In this document: positions 24,618-32,968 of the stretch, piece by piece
How positions within the stretch are numbered: position 1 is the stretch's first letter
Layout: the number at the start of each line of letters is the position of its first letter
DNA from: Clostridia bacterium
GTDB lineage: Bacteria > Bacillota > Clostridia > Christensenellales > Borkfalkiaceae
Direction of reading: 5' to 3'
Assembly (NCBI GenBank): GCA_900766495.1
Contig: CAAFVM010000047.1
Span: 1-44,955 of the forward strand
DNA length: 44,955 nucleotides
Position numbers and translations under genes: made by a program
The notes under the pieces: model-generated
What the model was told of the DNA's origin: nothing
Databases searched by the model: none
Seen by the model: the letters and a program-made list of their open reading frames with translations, nothing else

Positions 24618-25493
24618 ATGGATACCATAGAAATTACGGGAAAATCGGTAGAAGAAGCAATTGAAGAGGGTTTGAAAGAACTGGGAATTAAACGCGACGA
24701 AGCGGATATTGAAATTTTGGAAGAACCCCAGACCAAAGGCTTCCTTATAAAAAAGACCACCCTCGCGAAAGTAAGAATTACCAAAAGAAAATCCGACAGC
24801 GCGCGCGCCGTTGAATTTTTGGACGGTTTGTTCGACCTTATTAAAGTTCGCGCCGCTACCGAAGTTACATGCGACGACGATAAAATCTGCATAAACCTCG
24901 TAGCTTCAAACTCTTCTTTCCTTATAGGTTACAGGGGCGAAGTTCTCGACGCCATTCAGTGCCTTGCGGGTGCGGTTGCCAACATCGGGCGCGAAGAATA
25001 TAAACGAGTTGTAGTTGATTGCGAACAGTACCGCGAAAAACGCGAGAACACTCTTAACGCTTTGGCTGAAAGACTCGCCGATAAAGCCGTTAAATACGGC
25101 AGGAAGATTAATTTAGAGCCGATGAACCCGTTTGAAAGAAGAATTATTCACACCGCTTTATCGGGCAGAACCGACGTTAAAACCGAATCGGAGGGCAAAG
25201 AGCCTAACCGTTATATAGTTATAGTTCCTAACGAAATAAGGGACGAAAGACCTATGTCTGCCGAACGCAGAAAAGAATACGGCAACGGCGGCAGAAGTTA
25301 CGGCGGCTATAATAAAGACAGATACGACCGCAAAGACCGTTTCGCAAGAAACGACAGAAATTCTCGCCGCGGTAACGGCAAAGGCAGATACGAAAAACGC
25401 GACAGCGGCGTTTACGGCAAGCCAAAGGATAAAAACAACGTTACCTCTTACGGCACTTTCATAGGTAAAGCCGAACACAAAGACGAAGAATAA
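24618..25493 (+). CDS. jag: Jag/KhpB RNA-binding protein (Jag-N, KH, R3H) with Arg/Gly-rich tail
   Basis: Jag (KhpB, EloR) is an RNA-binding protein linked to cell elongation and division in Gram-positive bacteria, usually encoded after yidC. The 291-residue protein has the Jag-N domain (1-55), a KH domain with the GYRG loop (104-107) and an R3H domain with the conserved NPFERRIIHTAL segment (170-181). After residue 220 comes a tail of about 70 residues very rich in Gly, Arg, Asp, Tyr and Asn (GGRSYGGYNKDRYDRKDRF), probably disordered and RNA-binding; most Jag proteins end near the R3H domain. The ATG at 24618 follows AAGGAG. It is followed by a bidirectional terminator. Confidence 0.93.
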   Translation: MDTIEITGKSVEEAIEEGLKELGIKRDEADIEILEEPQTKGFLIKKTTLAKVRITKRKSDSARAVEFLDGLFDLIKVRAATEVTCDDDKICINLVASNSSFLIGYRGEVLDAIQCLAGAVANIGREEYKRVVVDCEQYREKRENTLNALAERLADKAVKYGRKINLEPMNPFERRIIHTALSGRTDVKTESEGKEPNRYIVIVPNEIRDERPMSAERRKEYGNGGRSYGGYNKDRYDRKDRFARNDRNSRRGNGKGRYEKRDSGVYGKPKDKNNVTSYGTFIGKAEHKDEE

Positions 25494-25540
25494 TTTGAAT
25501 TATAAAGATAAAGGACAAACAAACTTATAGTTCTTCTAAT

Positions 25541-25580
25541 AAAATACCCCGCCTCTTAATAAAAAGAAGCGGGGTATTTT
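25541..25580. terminator. Bidirectional terminator between jag and the convergent membrane gene
   Basis: AAAATACCCCGC and GCGGGGTATTTT form a 12-bp stem around a 16-base loop; A and T runs flank both sides. Confidence 0.9.
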
Positions 25581-25600
25581 TATGAGTAATTTTAAGCTGA

Positions 25601-26110
25601 TTATTTTCTTTTAGAACGGCGTATCATCGCGGCAAAACCGTTGAATACGGGAATAGTTAAAAACACAAGCCAGCCGGGATGCCACAAATTCCATATAAAC
25701 CCGAGGCAAAGATACACTATAACCGTAAATAAAGGATATAATGAGTAAATCAACGCCGACAACGTTTTGGCGCCTATAACCGCATAAAAAAGCGGAATAG
25801 TAAGGAACACGAGCCAACCCGGGTGCCATAGATTCCATATAAACCCGAGACACAAATAAATTGCTATTATTATAAAAGGAAAAAGAGCTTTATAATTTTT
25901 TTTCATTACCGCGGTGAACAGCGGAACTATTAAAAACACAAGCCAGCCCGGGTGCCACAAATTCCATATAAACCCGAGGCAAAGGTAAATAAGAACGCAA
26001 AGCGACGCCGCGGGAAAATAATCCCATACGCCCTTTTCGTTTTTTTCGTTACGGCTTTTTTCTTCGTCTTTTGAAAAGTGAAATTCGCCGTCAGAATTCG
26101 AGTTTTTCAT
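25601..26110 (-). CDS. Small membrane protein with three WHPGW repeats
   Basis: A 169-residue protein with a charged 30-residue N-terminus followed by three nearly identical hydrophobic units, each reading YLCLGFIWNLWHPGWLVFL and continuing into a short IP-F segment. WHPGW lies at 52-56, 95-99 and 143-147, separated by short basic linkers, so each unit is probably one membrane hairpin or two short helices around the Pro-Gly. Single units of this kind occur at the C-terminus of some Firmicute helix-turn-helix proteins, as I recall, so this may be a membrane sensor module without its DNA-binding domain. It ends RRSKRK, placing the C-terminus inside. The DNA of the three units is also nearly identical, indicating recent duplication. 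AAGGAG precedes the ATG. Function unknown. Confidence 0.8.
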   Translation of the reverse strand: MKNSNSDGEFHFSKDEEKSRNEKNEKGVWDYFPAASLCVLIYLCLGFIWNLWHPGWLVFLIVPLFTAVMKKNYKALFPFIIIAIYLCLGFIWNLWHPGWLVFLTIPLFYAVIGAKTLSALIYSLYPLFTVIVYLCLGFIWNLWHPGWLVFLTIPVFNGFAAMIRRSKRK

Positions 26111-26175
26111 TTTTTATCTCCTTTTTTTTATACTACGTCTTTTATACGCCGTTTTAGTTTTTAAAGCGGCGTTTT

Positions 26176-27480
26176 TTACTCCGAAAGTTCTTTTATGGCG
26201 CGGTAATAGGTTTTACACAAAAACTCCACGCATTTAAGGCTTATAAACTCGTTGGGTTGGTGAATGTGCGAATCTTCGCCGTCCATTTCTGGGCCGAAAG
26301 CCGCGCCCAAAGGCAAAGCGCGCGCGTAAGTTCCGCCGCCTATAGCCTGCGGTTGAGCGTTTTCGCCCGATTCTTCGTTATATATTTTTAAAAGAGTTTT
26401 TATTAAGAAACTGTTTTTGTCGTTGAAAAGCGGAAGCTGATGTTTTGCCGTTTGTTCGTTGAACTTGCCTATTTCGCGGGCTTTTTCAAGCATAAACTCG
26501 CCTTTGAAAGTGGCGGGGTATCTGAAATCCACGGTGATTTTCATTTTTCCGTTTTCAGCCGTCATTACGTCGGGCGACATGGTTAAATATCCAGTTTCGT
26601 CGCTATATTTTTTAAGACCCAACGAATCGGCGAAAAGCTTGTCGTATACGTCTTTCGCTATATATCCGCATTCCGCAAGATAAGCCAAAAGCGGTTCGAG
26701 AGCGTTCTTACCTCTTTCGGGGGTGGAACCGTGTGCCGAAACGCCGAAGCTTTCAACCTTTTCTCCGTTTATTTTAAGCCCGTATTTTTCCGCCAAAGCG
26801 GCGTTTACGGAAGCTATGGCGTATGCGCGGTCGCATATCATATTTACCATTTCACCGCCCTTTGCCGCCTTTATTTCGGGCGAACAATCAAACTCGAACG
26901 TGGGGTGAAAAATTCCTTTTTCGGCATATAAAACTGGGAAGTTACCGTCGGGCGAAAAACCGAAATCGGGCATTTTCGCAACCTTGTTATAATGCTCGAT
27001 ACATTTCCAGCCGGTTTCTTCGTTGCAACCTAAAATAAGCTTAATCGTGTGGCGGGGAACAAATCCGTCCTCTTTAAGCGCTTTCATCATATAAAGGCAA
27101 ACTATAACCGGTCCTTTATCGTCGGTGGCGCCGCGCGCATAAATTTTGCCGTTTTTAACTTCGGCTTTGAACGGGTCGGTTTCCCAGTCGGAAAGGCTGC
27201 CCGCGCTTACTACGTCGAGGTGGCAAAGAATGCCTAAAGTCTTTTCGTCTTTCGTGCCTGCCTCGGTGCCGCGCCATACTATTTCGCCAACGTAATTATC
27301 GTAGTTTACCGTTTCGAACCCGAATTTTTTACCGAGCTCCAACGCGTATTCCAAAGCTTTATAAACGCCCTCGCCGAAAGGTTTGTTTTCTACGGGCGGT
27401 TCCTGCACGCTTTTAATAGAGCATATTTCGCATATACCGTTTTCGATGTCTTTCATTAAATAGTTAAAATTTTTGCTCAT
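26176..27480 (-). CDS. pepV: Dipeptidase PepV (M20 family)
   Basis: A cytoplasmic zinc dipeptidase that cleaves many dipeptides and some N-terminal residues. The 434-residue protein carries the M20 ligands where PepV has them: HLD (His87, Asp89), the bridging aspartate in GATDDKGP (120/121), the Glu-Glu pair in GCNEETGW (154-155), the aspartate in FSPDGNFP and a C-terminal histidine in DSHIHQPNE. The length is slightly less than Lactobacillus PepV (about 470). The ATG at 27480 was chosen because GGAGGG precedes it; upstream codons are leader. It is divergent from radC across about 110 bases. It supplies amino acids, complementing the M19 enzyme at 2.3 kb. Confidence 0.95.
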   Translation of the reverse strand: MSKNFNYLMKDIENGICEICSIKSVQEPPVENKPFGEGVYKALEYALELGKKFGFETVNYDNYVGEIVWRGTEAGTKDEKTLGILCHLDVVSAGSLSDWETDPFKAEVKNGKIYARGATDDKGPVIVCLYMMKALKEDGFVPRHTIKLILGCNEETGWKCIEHYNKVAKMPDFGFSPDGNFPVLYAEKGIFHPTFEFDCSPEIKAAKGGEMVNMICDRAYAIASVNAALAEKYGLKINGEKVESFGVSAHGSTPERGKNALEPLLAYLAECGYIAKDVYDKLFADSLGLKKYSDETGYLTMSPDVMTAENGKMKITVDFRYPATFKGEFMLEKAREIGKFNEQTAKHQLPLFNDKNSFLIKTLLKIYNEESGENAQPQAIGGGTYARALPLGAAFGPEMDGEDSHIHQPNEFISLKCVEFLCKTYYRAIKELSE

Positions 27481-27546
27481 AATCAGCCCTCCGCTTAACA
27501 AATTTACGTAAAACCGTTAAAAATATTATACACTTTTTTTTAAATA

Positions 27547-27555
27547 TGGTAAAAT
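27547..27555 (+). promoter_or_regulatory. Extended -10 promoter for radC
   Basis: TGGTAAAAT, the same nine bases as in the ftsH promoter, 38 bases before the radC ATG. There is no good -35. Confidence 0.5.
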
Positions 27556-27593
27556 GTATATCGTTGATTTTTGAAAAAAGGGAGAAAGCAGGT

Positions 27594-28283
27594 ATGCACG
27601 AGGGGCATAGACAGAGAATGATAGAAAAACTTGTATCCGACAGCAAGTTGTCGGACCACGAGATTCTTGAGATTTTGCTCTTTTACGCTATACCGAGAAA
27701 AAACGTGAACGAGGTAGCCCACAGGCTGCTCGATACTTTCGGAAGTCTTTCGAAAATTTTCGAAGCCGAAGAAATGGCTTTAACCTGGGTTGACGGCGTA
27801 GGCAAAAATACCGCGGCTTTTATTATGACCGTTGGTAAGTGTATGAAACTTATCGAACGCGATAAAGACAAGATGCCGCAGATTTTTACTTATGAAAGTT
27901 GCAGAAAAAGTTTGATTGCTTCGTTCAAGCCTATAGCGGAAGAAAAGTTTATAGTCTTCTATCTTGATAAAAAGGGTCGCATTCTTCTTCGGAAGATGAT
28001 GAGCAATCATTCGCCGGTTACCGTAGACATCGACGTGCCCGAACTTATGACCGGCGTTGTTTTTTCGAAAGCGACCGATATTGTTATTTGTCATAATCAC
28101 ATTGCGGGAGGCTGCAAGCCGTCGTTTGCCGACGACAACGCAACCGCAAGATTATGCAACGCTTTGCGCGCTTATAACGTTAGGCTTGCCGACCACATCA
28201 TCGTTTGTAAAGACGAAACTTTCAGTTACAGAAGCTCGGGTAAACTTGAAAACATAGAAAGAAATTCCGAGCTGTTCGTATAA
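27594..28283 (+). CDS. radC: RadC-family JAB domain protein
   Basis: RadC proteins have a helix-hairpin-helix and a JAB/MPN domain; a repair role was proposed early but is doubted, and many are carried near mobile elements. The 229-residue protein has the N-terminal LSDHEILEILLFYAIPRKN segment, the HhH-like WVDGVGKNTAAFI (near 62-74) and the JAMM-type motif HNHIAGGCKPSFAD, keeping both histidines, the serine and the aspartate, although the usual Pro-Ser after HNH is Ile-Ala. The ATG at 27594 has GGGAG nine bases upstream. It has its own promoter and is followed by three TATAAG-type repeats. Confidence 0.93.
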   Translation: MHEGHRQRMIEKLVSDSKLSDHEILEILLFYAIPRKNVNEVAHRLLDTFGSLSKIFEAEEMALTWVDGVGKNTAAFIMTVGKCMKLIERDKDKMPQIFTYESCRKSLIASFKPIAEEKFIVFYLDKKGRILLRKMMSNHSPVTVDIDVPELMTGVVFSKATDIVICHNHIAGGCKPSFADDNATARLCNALRAYNVRLADHIIVCKDETFSYRSSGKLENIERNSELFV

Positions 28284-28331
28284 TTTTATTTTTGATTTTT
28301 AAACTAATAAAATGCGATTTTTAAAATTGAT

Positions 28332-28365
28332 AAGTCCGTCTATAAGCCCGTTATCGATACTTTCA
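28332..28365 (+). repeat. TATAAG loop repeat, copy 5
   Basis: Core CTATAAGCCCGTTATCG (28340-28356) in the radC-gltX gap. The flanks pair poorly. Confidence 0.5.
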
Positions 28366-28415
28366 CATAAAAAATTGACGTTTAAAACGATATATAAAAA
28401 CAGTCTTTAAAAAAA

Positions 28416-28453
28416 CGAAAAGTGGGGCTATAAGTCGATTAACGGCACTTTCG
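28416..28453 (+). repeat. TATAAG loop repeat, copy 6
   Basis: Stem CGAAAAGTG and CACTTTCG (one A bulged) encloses the core CTATAAGTCGATTAACGG, the same core as copies 2 and 4. Confidence 0.7.
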
Positions 28454-28564
28454 CTTTAGAAAAATAATATAAACTTACGCATTTTTTCGTCTTTTATAAG
28501 AAAAGATAATTAAATTTATTTAAATTATAACCTGAATTACGCCGTTTTTATGTATTTGAAATAT

Positions 28565-28599
28565 AAAAGTGAGGCTATAAGACCGTTAACGGCACTTTT
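28565..28599 (+). repeat. TATAAG loop repeat, copy 7
   Basis: Perfect stem AAAAGTG (28565-28571) and CACTTTT (28593-28599) around a loop containing CTATAAGACCGTTAACGG. With copies 5 and 6 it makes three in under 300 bases. The rest of 28284-28650 shows no gene. Confidence 0.75.
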
Positions 28600-28650
28600 A
28601 ATAAAAATTACGTAAATAAAAATATAAATAAACAAGTAAAAAGTAATAAA

Positions 28651-28669
28651 AAGCGAATATGTTTCGCTT
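28651..28669 (+). promoter_or_regulatory. Hairpin abutting the gltX Shine-Dalgarno
   Basis: AAGCGAA and TTCGCTT (7 bp) around five bases, ending one base before CGGAGG. Confidence 0.65.
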
Positions 28670-28680
28670 ACGGAGGTAGT

Positions 28681-30126
28681 ATGGAAAAAGTAAGAACCAG
28701 ATTTGCTCCCAGCCCTACGGGTTTTATGCATCTCGGCGGATTAAGAACCGCATTGTATTCTTATCTTTACGCAAAACAGCACGGCGGCGATTTTATTTTA
28801 AGAATTGAAGATACCGACCAGGAAAGATACGTTGAGGGCGCGATAGACGTTATATATTCTTCGCTTAAAGAATCGGGACTTACTTACGACGAGGGACCCG
28901 ACGTAGGAGGAAATTACGGACCTTACGTGCAGAGCGAGCGCAAATCGATATATATGGAATACGCAAAGAAACTTATTGAACTCGGCGGCGCTTATTATTG
29001 TTTTTGCAGCAAGGAAAGGCTTGAATCTCTTACCGACGAGAACGGCAACAGAAAGTATGATAAACACTGCTTGCATCTTTCGAAAGAAGAGGTTGAAGCC
29101 CGCCTTAAAGCCGGCGAGCCGTTCGTTATAAGGCAGAACATTCCCGCCGAGGGAAAATCGAGTTACGACGATTTGGTTTACGGAACCATTACCGTGGATT
29201 ATTCCGAACTTGAAGACAATATTTTAATTAAGTCGGACGGTATGCCCACCTACAACTTTGCGAACGTTGTGGACGACCACCTTATGAAAATTTCGCACGT
29301 GGTTCGCGGAACCGAATATTTGTCGTCTACCCCGAAATACAATTTGATGTATGATGCGTTCGGATGGGAGCGCCCGAAATATATTCACCTGCCCACGATA
29401 ATGAAAGACGCCACCCGCAAACTTTCGAAAAGATACGGCGACGCGAACTTCGACGATTTTGTAAATAAAGGTTATTTGCCGCAGGCGATTATAAACTACG
29501 TTGCCCTGCTCGGCTGGAGTCCGAAAGAAAACATTGAAAAAATGAGCATGGAGCAGATGATTGAACTGTTCTCGCTCGACGGCGTTTCGAAGTCGCCCGC
29601 AATTTTCGACGACGCGAAGTTAAGATGGCTTAACGGCGAATATCTTAAAGAAATGACCGACGAAGAATTTTTGAAAGTTGCCGAGCCGTTTTTTAAAAAG
29701 TCGAAAGTTTACGGAAAATACGATTTGTTGCAGCTTTCGGCTCTTATGAAACCCCGCGTGGAAATACTTTCGGAAATTCCCGACAAAATTAACTTCTTGG
29801 AAGAATTCGGCGATTACGACGTTCAGTTGTTCTATCATAAAAAAATGAAAACCGACGCGGAACTAGCTAAAAAGGTACTGCCCGTAATTCGCGACAGAAT
29901 CGCTTCTGTTACCGACTTTACTCACGACAACGTGCATGATTCGCTTATGGCTCTTGCTGCCGAAAGCGGGCTTAAAAACGGGCAGATACTCTGGCCGGCA
30001 CGCGTTGCTCTTTCCGGTAAAGACGTCACTCCCGGCGGAGCTATAGAACTTTGCTGTATTTTAGGCAAAGACGAATCGATAAGAAGAATTAATTATTCAA
30101 TCGAACTGCTTAACAAAAACGCTTAA
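28681..30126 (+). CDS. gltX: Glutamate--tRNA ligase
   Basis: Charges tRNA-Glu, and in many Bacillota also tRNA-Gln for later amidation by GatCAB. The 481-residue class I synthetase has the HIGH-type motif FAPSPTGFMHLGG (9-21), RIEDTDQER (41-49), a zinc-domain-like region with CFCSKERL and the KMSKS-type motif KLSKRYGD (near 248-255), followed by the helical anticodon-binding domain. The length is typical. SD CGGAGG precedes the ATG, with a hairpin in front of it. tRNA-Glu itself is encoded at 13.0 kb. Strong terminator downstream. Confidence 0.97.
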   Translation: MEKVRTRFAPSPTGFMHLGGLRTALYSYLYAKQHGGDFILRIEDTDQERYVEGAIDVIYSSLKESGLTYDEGPDVGGNYGPYVQSERKSIYMEYAKKLIELGGAYYCFCSKERLESLTDENGNRKYDKHCLHLSKEEVEARLKAGEPFVIRQNIPAEGKSSYDDLVYGTITVDYSELEDNILIKSDGMPTYNFANVVDDHLMKISHVVRGTEYLSSTPKYNLMYDAFGWERPKYIHLPTIMKDATRKLSKRYGDANFDDFVNKGYLPQAIINYVALLGWSPKENIEKMSMEQMIELFSLDGVSKSPAIFDDAKLRWLNGEYLKEMTDEEFLKVAEPFFKKSKVYGKYDLLQLSALMKPRVEILSEIPDKINFLEEFGDYDVQLFYHKKMKTDAELAKKVLPVIRDRIASVTDFTHDNVHDSLMALAAESGLKNGQILWPARVALSGKDVTPGGAIELCCILGKDESIRRINYSIELLNKNA

Positions 30127-30150
30127 TAAAAATTGTAAATACAATATTAA

Positions 30151-30195
30151 AAAAACAACGCCTCGGAAACGCAAATAACCGAGGCGTTGTTTTTT
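30151..30195 (+). terminator. Terminator after gltX
   Basis: AAAAACAACGCCTCGG and its exact complement form a 16-bp stem, loop of 12 bases, then a T-run. In 30196-30364 beyond it, I see two small hairpins (TCGGC/GCCGA and CTCGGC/GCCGAG) and no convincing gene. Confidence 0.9.
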
Positions 30196-30364
30196 AGGAG
30201 AAAAAGTGAAAAATCACGGAGAGGTTGAAATTTTACATATAATAGCGTGTGCGAAAACCGCTCCCGTCGGCTATAAATATGCCGATAGAAAAACCGCTCG
30301 GCAAAATTAATATGATAACGCTTCGAGGTTAGCCGAGAAAGAAAAAACGCTTATTTAATGCTTG

Positions 30365-30922
30365 TTAAGTGGCTGAAGAAGAAACGTTTAAAAACGAGGA
30401 GCGTACCGACAAAAACTTTTCTATGCCCGAAGCGATTACCTTTGACATGGAATAGACTTTTGAAACTCGCTCGCAACCGAGAAATGAAAGCCCGAGGTCG
30501 TTTTTCTCGCTTATAACCCCTATAACGCTGACGTCGCCCACGGGCGGCAGGTTTTTGTTTACGCCCAGCCCCGGCTTAATTCCTCGGCTAATAACCTTAA
30601 CCGTGCCCACGTCCTCTTTCTTGCCTACCGCGGCGTCGACTACTATGATCGCGCTGTCGGGGTGAGCTCTCTTTAAAAACTCTGCAACGAAAGGAACCTC
30701 TTTTGCCGTTATGGGGCGGTTCAAATTGCCGTAAAAAAACACGTTTTTGTGGCGACCGTGCAAAAGACTGCCGCACATGGGGGCTAAACTATCGCCTACG
30801 TTGGCGTCGGTGCCGATAAAGGCGAACACGACGTCTTTCTTGTTTTTGCAGGCGGAAAGCAATCCGTCGCATACCGCGTCGGGCGAAGACGGGTCGGTGA
30901 AATATACGCAAATGTCGTTCAT
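30365..30922 (-). CDS. yyaC: YyaC-family sporulation protein (DUF1256)
   Basis: YyaC is a small spore-associated protein with a fold like hydrogenase-maturation and germination proteases; its role in B. subtilis spores is unclear. The 186-residue protein has the family blocks FAFIGTDANVGDSLAPMCGSL, the FYGNLNRPI segment, VVDAAVGKKEDVG and the glycine-rich GIKPGLGVNKNLPPVGD. The key GTD and GDSL residues are kept. The ATG at 30922 fits the family N-terminus; no SD is visible there. Upstream in-frame starts are less likely because they run through the divergent cvpA promoter. Its presence suggests a spore-forming lineage. Confidence 0.85.
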   Translation of the reverse strand: MNDICVYFTDPSSPDAVCDGLLSACKNKKDVVFAFIGTDANVGDSLAPMCGSLLHGRHKNVFFYGNLNRPITAKEVPFVAEFLKRAHPDSAIIVVDAAVGKKEDVGTVKVISRGIKPGLGVNKNLPPVGDVSVIGVISEKNDLGLSFLGCERVSKVYSMSKVIASGIEKFLSVRSSFLNVSSSAT

Positions 30923-30964
30923 AAATAAAAATTGTATCCAAAACAAAAAAATATATTCATTCGT

Positions 30965-30993
30965 TTGCATTACAAAAAAAACTGTGTTATAAT
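30965..30993 (+). promoter_or_regulatory. cvpA-like gene promoter
   Basis: TTGCAT (30965-30970) and TATAAT (30988-30993), 17-base spacing, with an extended -10 TG. It gives a leader of about 180 bases to the ATG at 31183; no known leader RNA was recognised in it. Confidence 0.75.
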
Positions 30994-31182
30994 CTATTTT
31001 ACAAAGTGTTAAGATTGTGAAATCTTTCACGTGCTGCCGCGTTTGTTTTTAAGATTTGTAATTTGCTGTTTTTTAATCGCTTGCATAAAGCAAAAAAATC
31101 GAGCTTAAAACGCTTATTTTTGCTTGTGAAATACAGCTTAAAAAGTTAGTTTTGCGGCGAATAACAAAAAAGGAGAATAAAC

Positions 31183-31929
31183 ATGACGCTAATGGAATTA
31201 TTAAGCGGCGTCAGTAACACTCTTATCGTCGACATAGCGTTTCTTGTAATCCTGGCAATATTTTTAATAGTAGGTTTGTGTAAAGGATTCGTGAAACAGA
31301 TTTTCGGGGCGTTAAGTTCTGTTATTGCGCTGGTTGCCGCGTATTTTTTGTGCGCGTACCTCGTAAAATTTCTTGAACAACAATTCGGATTGCTAACCAA
31401 ACTTGCCGAAGCTATCGGTTCGCAGATAGGAACCACCGGCGTGGCGGGCGAAACCGCTTCGCAGGAAGCCATAGAAAAAGCCGTTTCGGAATTCGGACTT
31501 CCCGCATTTATCGCCGATTACGCTAAATCGCAAATCGGAACCGATTCGAGCCTGAAGATTTATCAGTTGTTCGGCAATATTTTAGGTAACTTGATTTTAA
31601 GCGCCGGATGCTTTATAGTTTTGTACATACTGCTTCGCTTGGTGCTTATGCTTCTTTGCAAACTGTTGCAATCTATTGTTAAAGCTCCCGGGCTTAACGC
31701 TCTCGACAGAATTTTGGGTATGCTGTTAAGTCTTATTAAGGGCGTGTTGGTACTTTACGTAATTATATTTATTGTGGACGTTATTCCCGTGAACGAGGGT
31801 TTTGTTTCTATTGTAAAGGAGGCTATAAGCGGTTCCACGATAGGCGCGTTTTTACAAAATCACAACTTGTTCTCGATGGCAATGACTTGGATTGCCGAGA
31901 AATTCGGACTTGTAGCTACCGCGAATTAA
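31183..31929 (+). CDS. CvpA-family membrane protein
   Basis: A 248-residue integral membrane protein of the CvpA family (colicin V production, first described in E. coli). Hydrophobic segments lie near 16-34, 41-66, 125-160 and 180-205, the first containing the typical small-residue pattern IFLIVGLCKGFVKQIFGALSSVI. An acidic-polar stretch (about 68-120) lies between the second and third segments. Cellular role in Bacillota is poorly defined; envelope and biofilm effects are reported for relatives. AAGGAG precedes the ATG. Two terminator-like hairpins follow. Confidence 0.85.
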   Translation: MTLMELLSGVSNTLIVDIAFLVILAIFLIVGLCKGFVKQIFGALSSVIALVAAYFLCAYLVKFLEQQFGLLTKLAEAIGSQIGTTGVAGETASQEAIEKAVSEFGLPAFIADYAKSQIGTDSSLKIYQLFGNILGNLILSAGCFIVLYILLRLVLMLLCKLLQSIVKAPGLNALDRILGMLLSLIKGVLVLYVIIFIVDVIPVNEGFVSIVKEAISGSTIGAFLQNHNLFSMAMTWIAEKFGLVATAN

Positions 31930-31944
31930 CGTAATTTTAAACGC

Positions 31945-31971
31945 AAAATCCCGCATTTTATGCGGGATTTT
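31945..31971 (+). terminator. Terminator after cvpA
   Basis: AAAATCCCGCAT and ATGCGGGATTTT form a 12-bp stem with loop TTT, just past the stop codon. Confidence 0.9.
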
Positions 31972-32080
31972 TAATATTGTTTCACAAAAATAATAATGTT
32001 TCACAAAAAATGGCATTTTTACCCCGAAAAAGAAAAAATCGGAGTGAATTTTTAGCCTGATTTTATAAAAACTATTTTTT

Positions 32081-32107
32081 AAAATCCCGCATAAAATGCG
32101 GGATTTT
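32081..32107. terminator. Second terminator-like hairpin, inverted copy of the first
   Basis: Same 12-bp stem as at 31945-31971 but with loop AAA instead of TTT, so the two are exact reverse complements. It suits minus-strand transcription as well as plus. Confidence 0.7.
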
Positions 32108-32138
32108 TGATATTTTAAAAAGTTTAAAAAATGCAAAA

Positions 32139-32154
32139 TGTTCAACGTGAAACA
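32139..32154. promoter_or_regulatory. parS-like site (imperfect)
   Basis: TGTTCAACGTGAAACA; differs from the TGTTNCACGTGAAACA consensus at one defined position. Half-sites TGTTTCAC at 31978 and 31997 and GTGAAACA at 32183 lie nearby. Confidence 0.55.
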
Positions 32155-32222
32155 CAAAAAATCCGTGAAAAAACCGATTTTTGTGAAACATTAGTTTATA
32201 GCGTTTTTATAGTTCTATTTTT

Positions 32223-32410
32223 AGTACTTTTTGCCTACCGAAGAGACGTTTTTTCTTGTTGAAAGTACTCTTCAATGTTGATTTAAAGTTCTTTTTGATT
32301 AAGTACTTGCTTTTGCGAAGTACTTTTTTTGTAGTCGGTTTTTGAGCGTTAGTTATAGCCGGATGTAAAAAGTACTTTTCGCATGTTTTTTAAAGAACCA
32401 GTACAGTACT
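32223..32410. repeat. Cluster of six AGTACT palindromes
   Basis: AGTACT starts at 32223, 32264, 32302, 32319, 32371 and 32405, mostly followed by pyrimidine-T runs. Spacing is irregular. No known binding factor is recognised. Confidence 0.6.
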
Positions 32411-32855
32411 CTTTTTTATACCTGTTGTGCTATGCCTGTCGAATAGAGTGTTAAGCTTAAACAAATAAGGGGGTAGATTTTGTTTTTAGACTGTCTTTTA
32501 GGTTCTTGTTGTTTAACTTGTTAACAATGACAAAATAAGGCTTAAAATGGCGTTTAAACGGCTGAATAAAGGAATATACTATATAAGTGTCTGTAATGTT
32601 TCATCGTTTAATTTGCTTGTTTTTAGCGGCGAAAAACGGATTGTAAATAAAGAATAAGACAATTCGGTATTATAAAAAGATACCGTTAAGTTGGGTTGTA
32701 ACTAATTGCTGCGGTTTAATAACATACATGCAAAAGGTGAGCCGCTGTATATGATTGAGGACATCGTACGGTCTTAAAAAATTTTTGCGTGTAAAAAAAT
32801 AATAAACGCACATAGTGCGAAACGCATACAACTAAAATAATATTAAAGTTTTTAA

Positions 32856-32968
32856 CTTGCGCTGTTAATAAATTATAGCGCAAGAAACAAATAAAAATAA
32901 TATGACTAATTTTGGTTGTTGTTTGTGTAAATTTGCTTTTGCGCTATAGTAAATCTGTAAGCGCAAAG
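32856..32968. repeat. Pair of GCGC-tipped hairpin repeats
   Basis: CTTGCGCT/AGCGCAAG (32856-32884) and TTTGCGCT/AGCGCAAA (32938-32967) are similar 8-bp stems with 13-14-base loops, each followed by an ACTAAAAATAAT-like tract. They look like diverged tandem copies about 82 bases apart. Confidence 0.5.

Noticed and set aside
28284..28680. Three spaced TATAAG units considered as a short CRISPR array.
   Set aside because: Units are unevenly spaced, differ in stem sequence, occur elsewhere singly, and no cas genes are present.
30206..30310. A 34-codon frame starting at GTG with AGGAG upstream, after the gltX terminator.
   Set aside because: No recognisable protein, unusual start, and the AGGAG overlaps the terminator T-run; the segment looks like decayed hairpin repeats.
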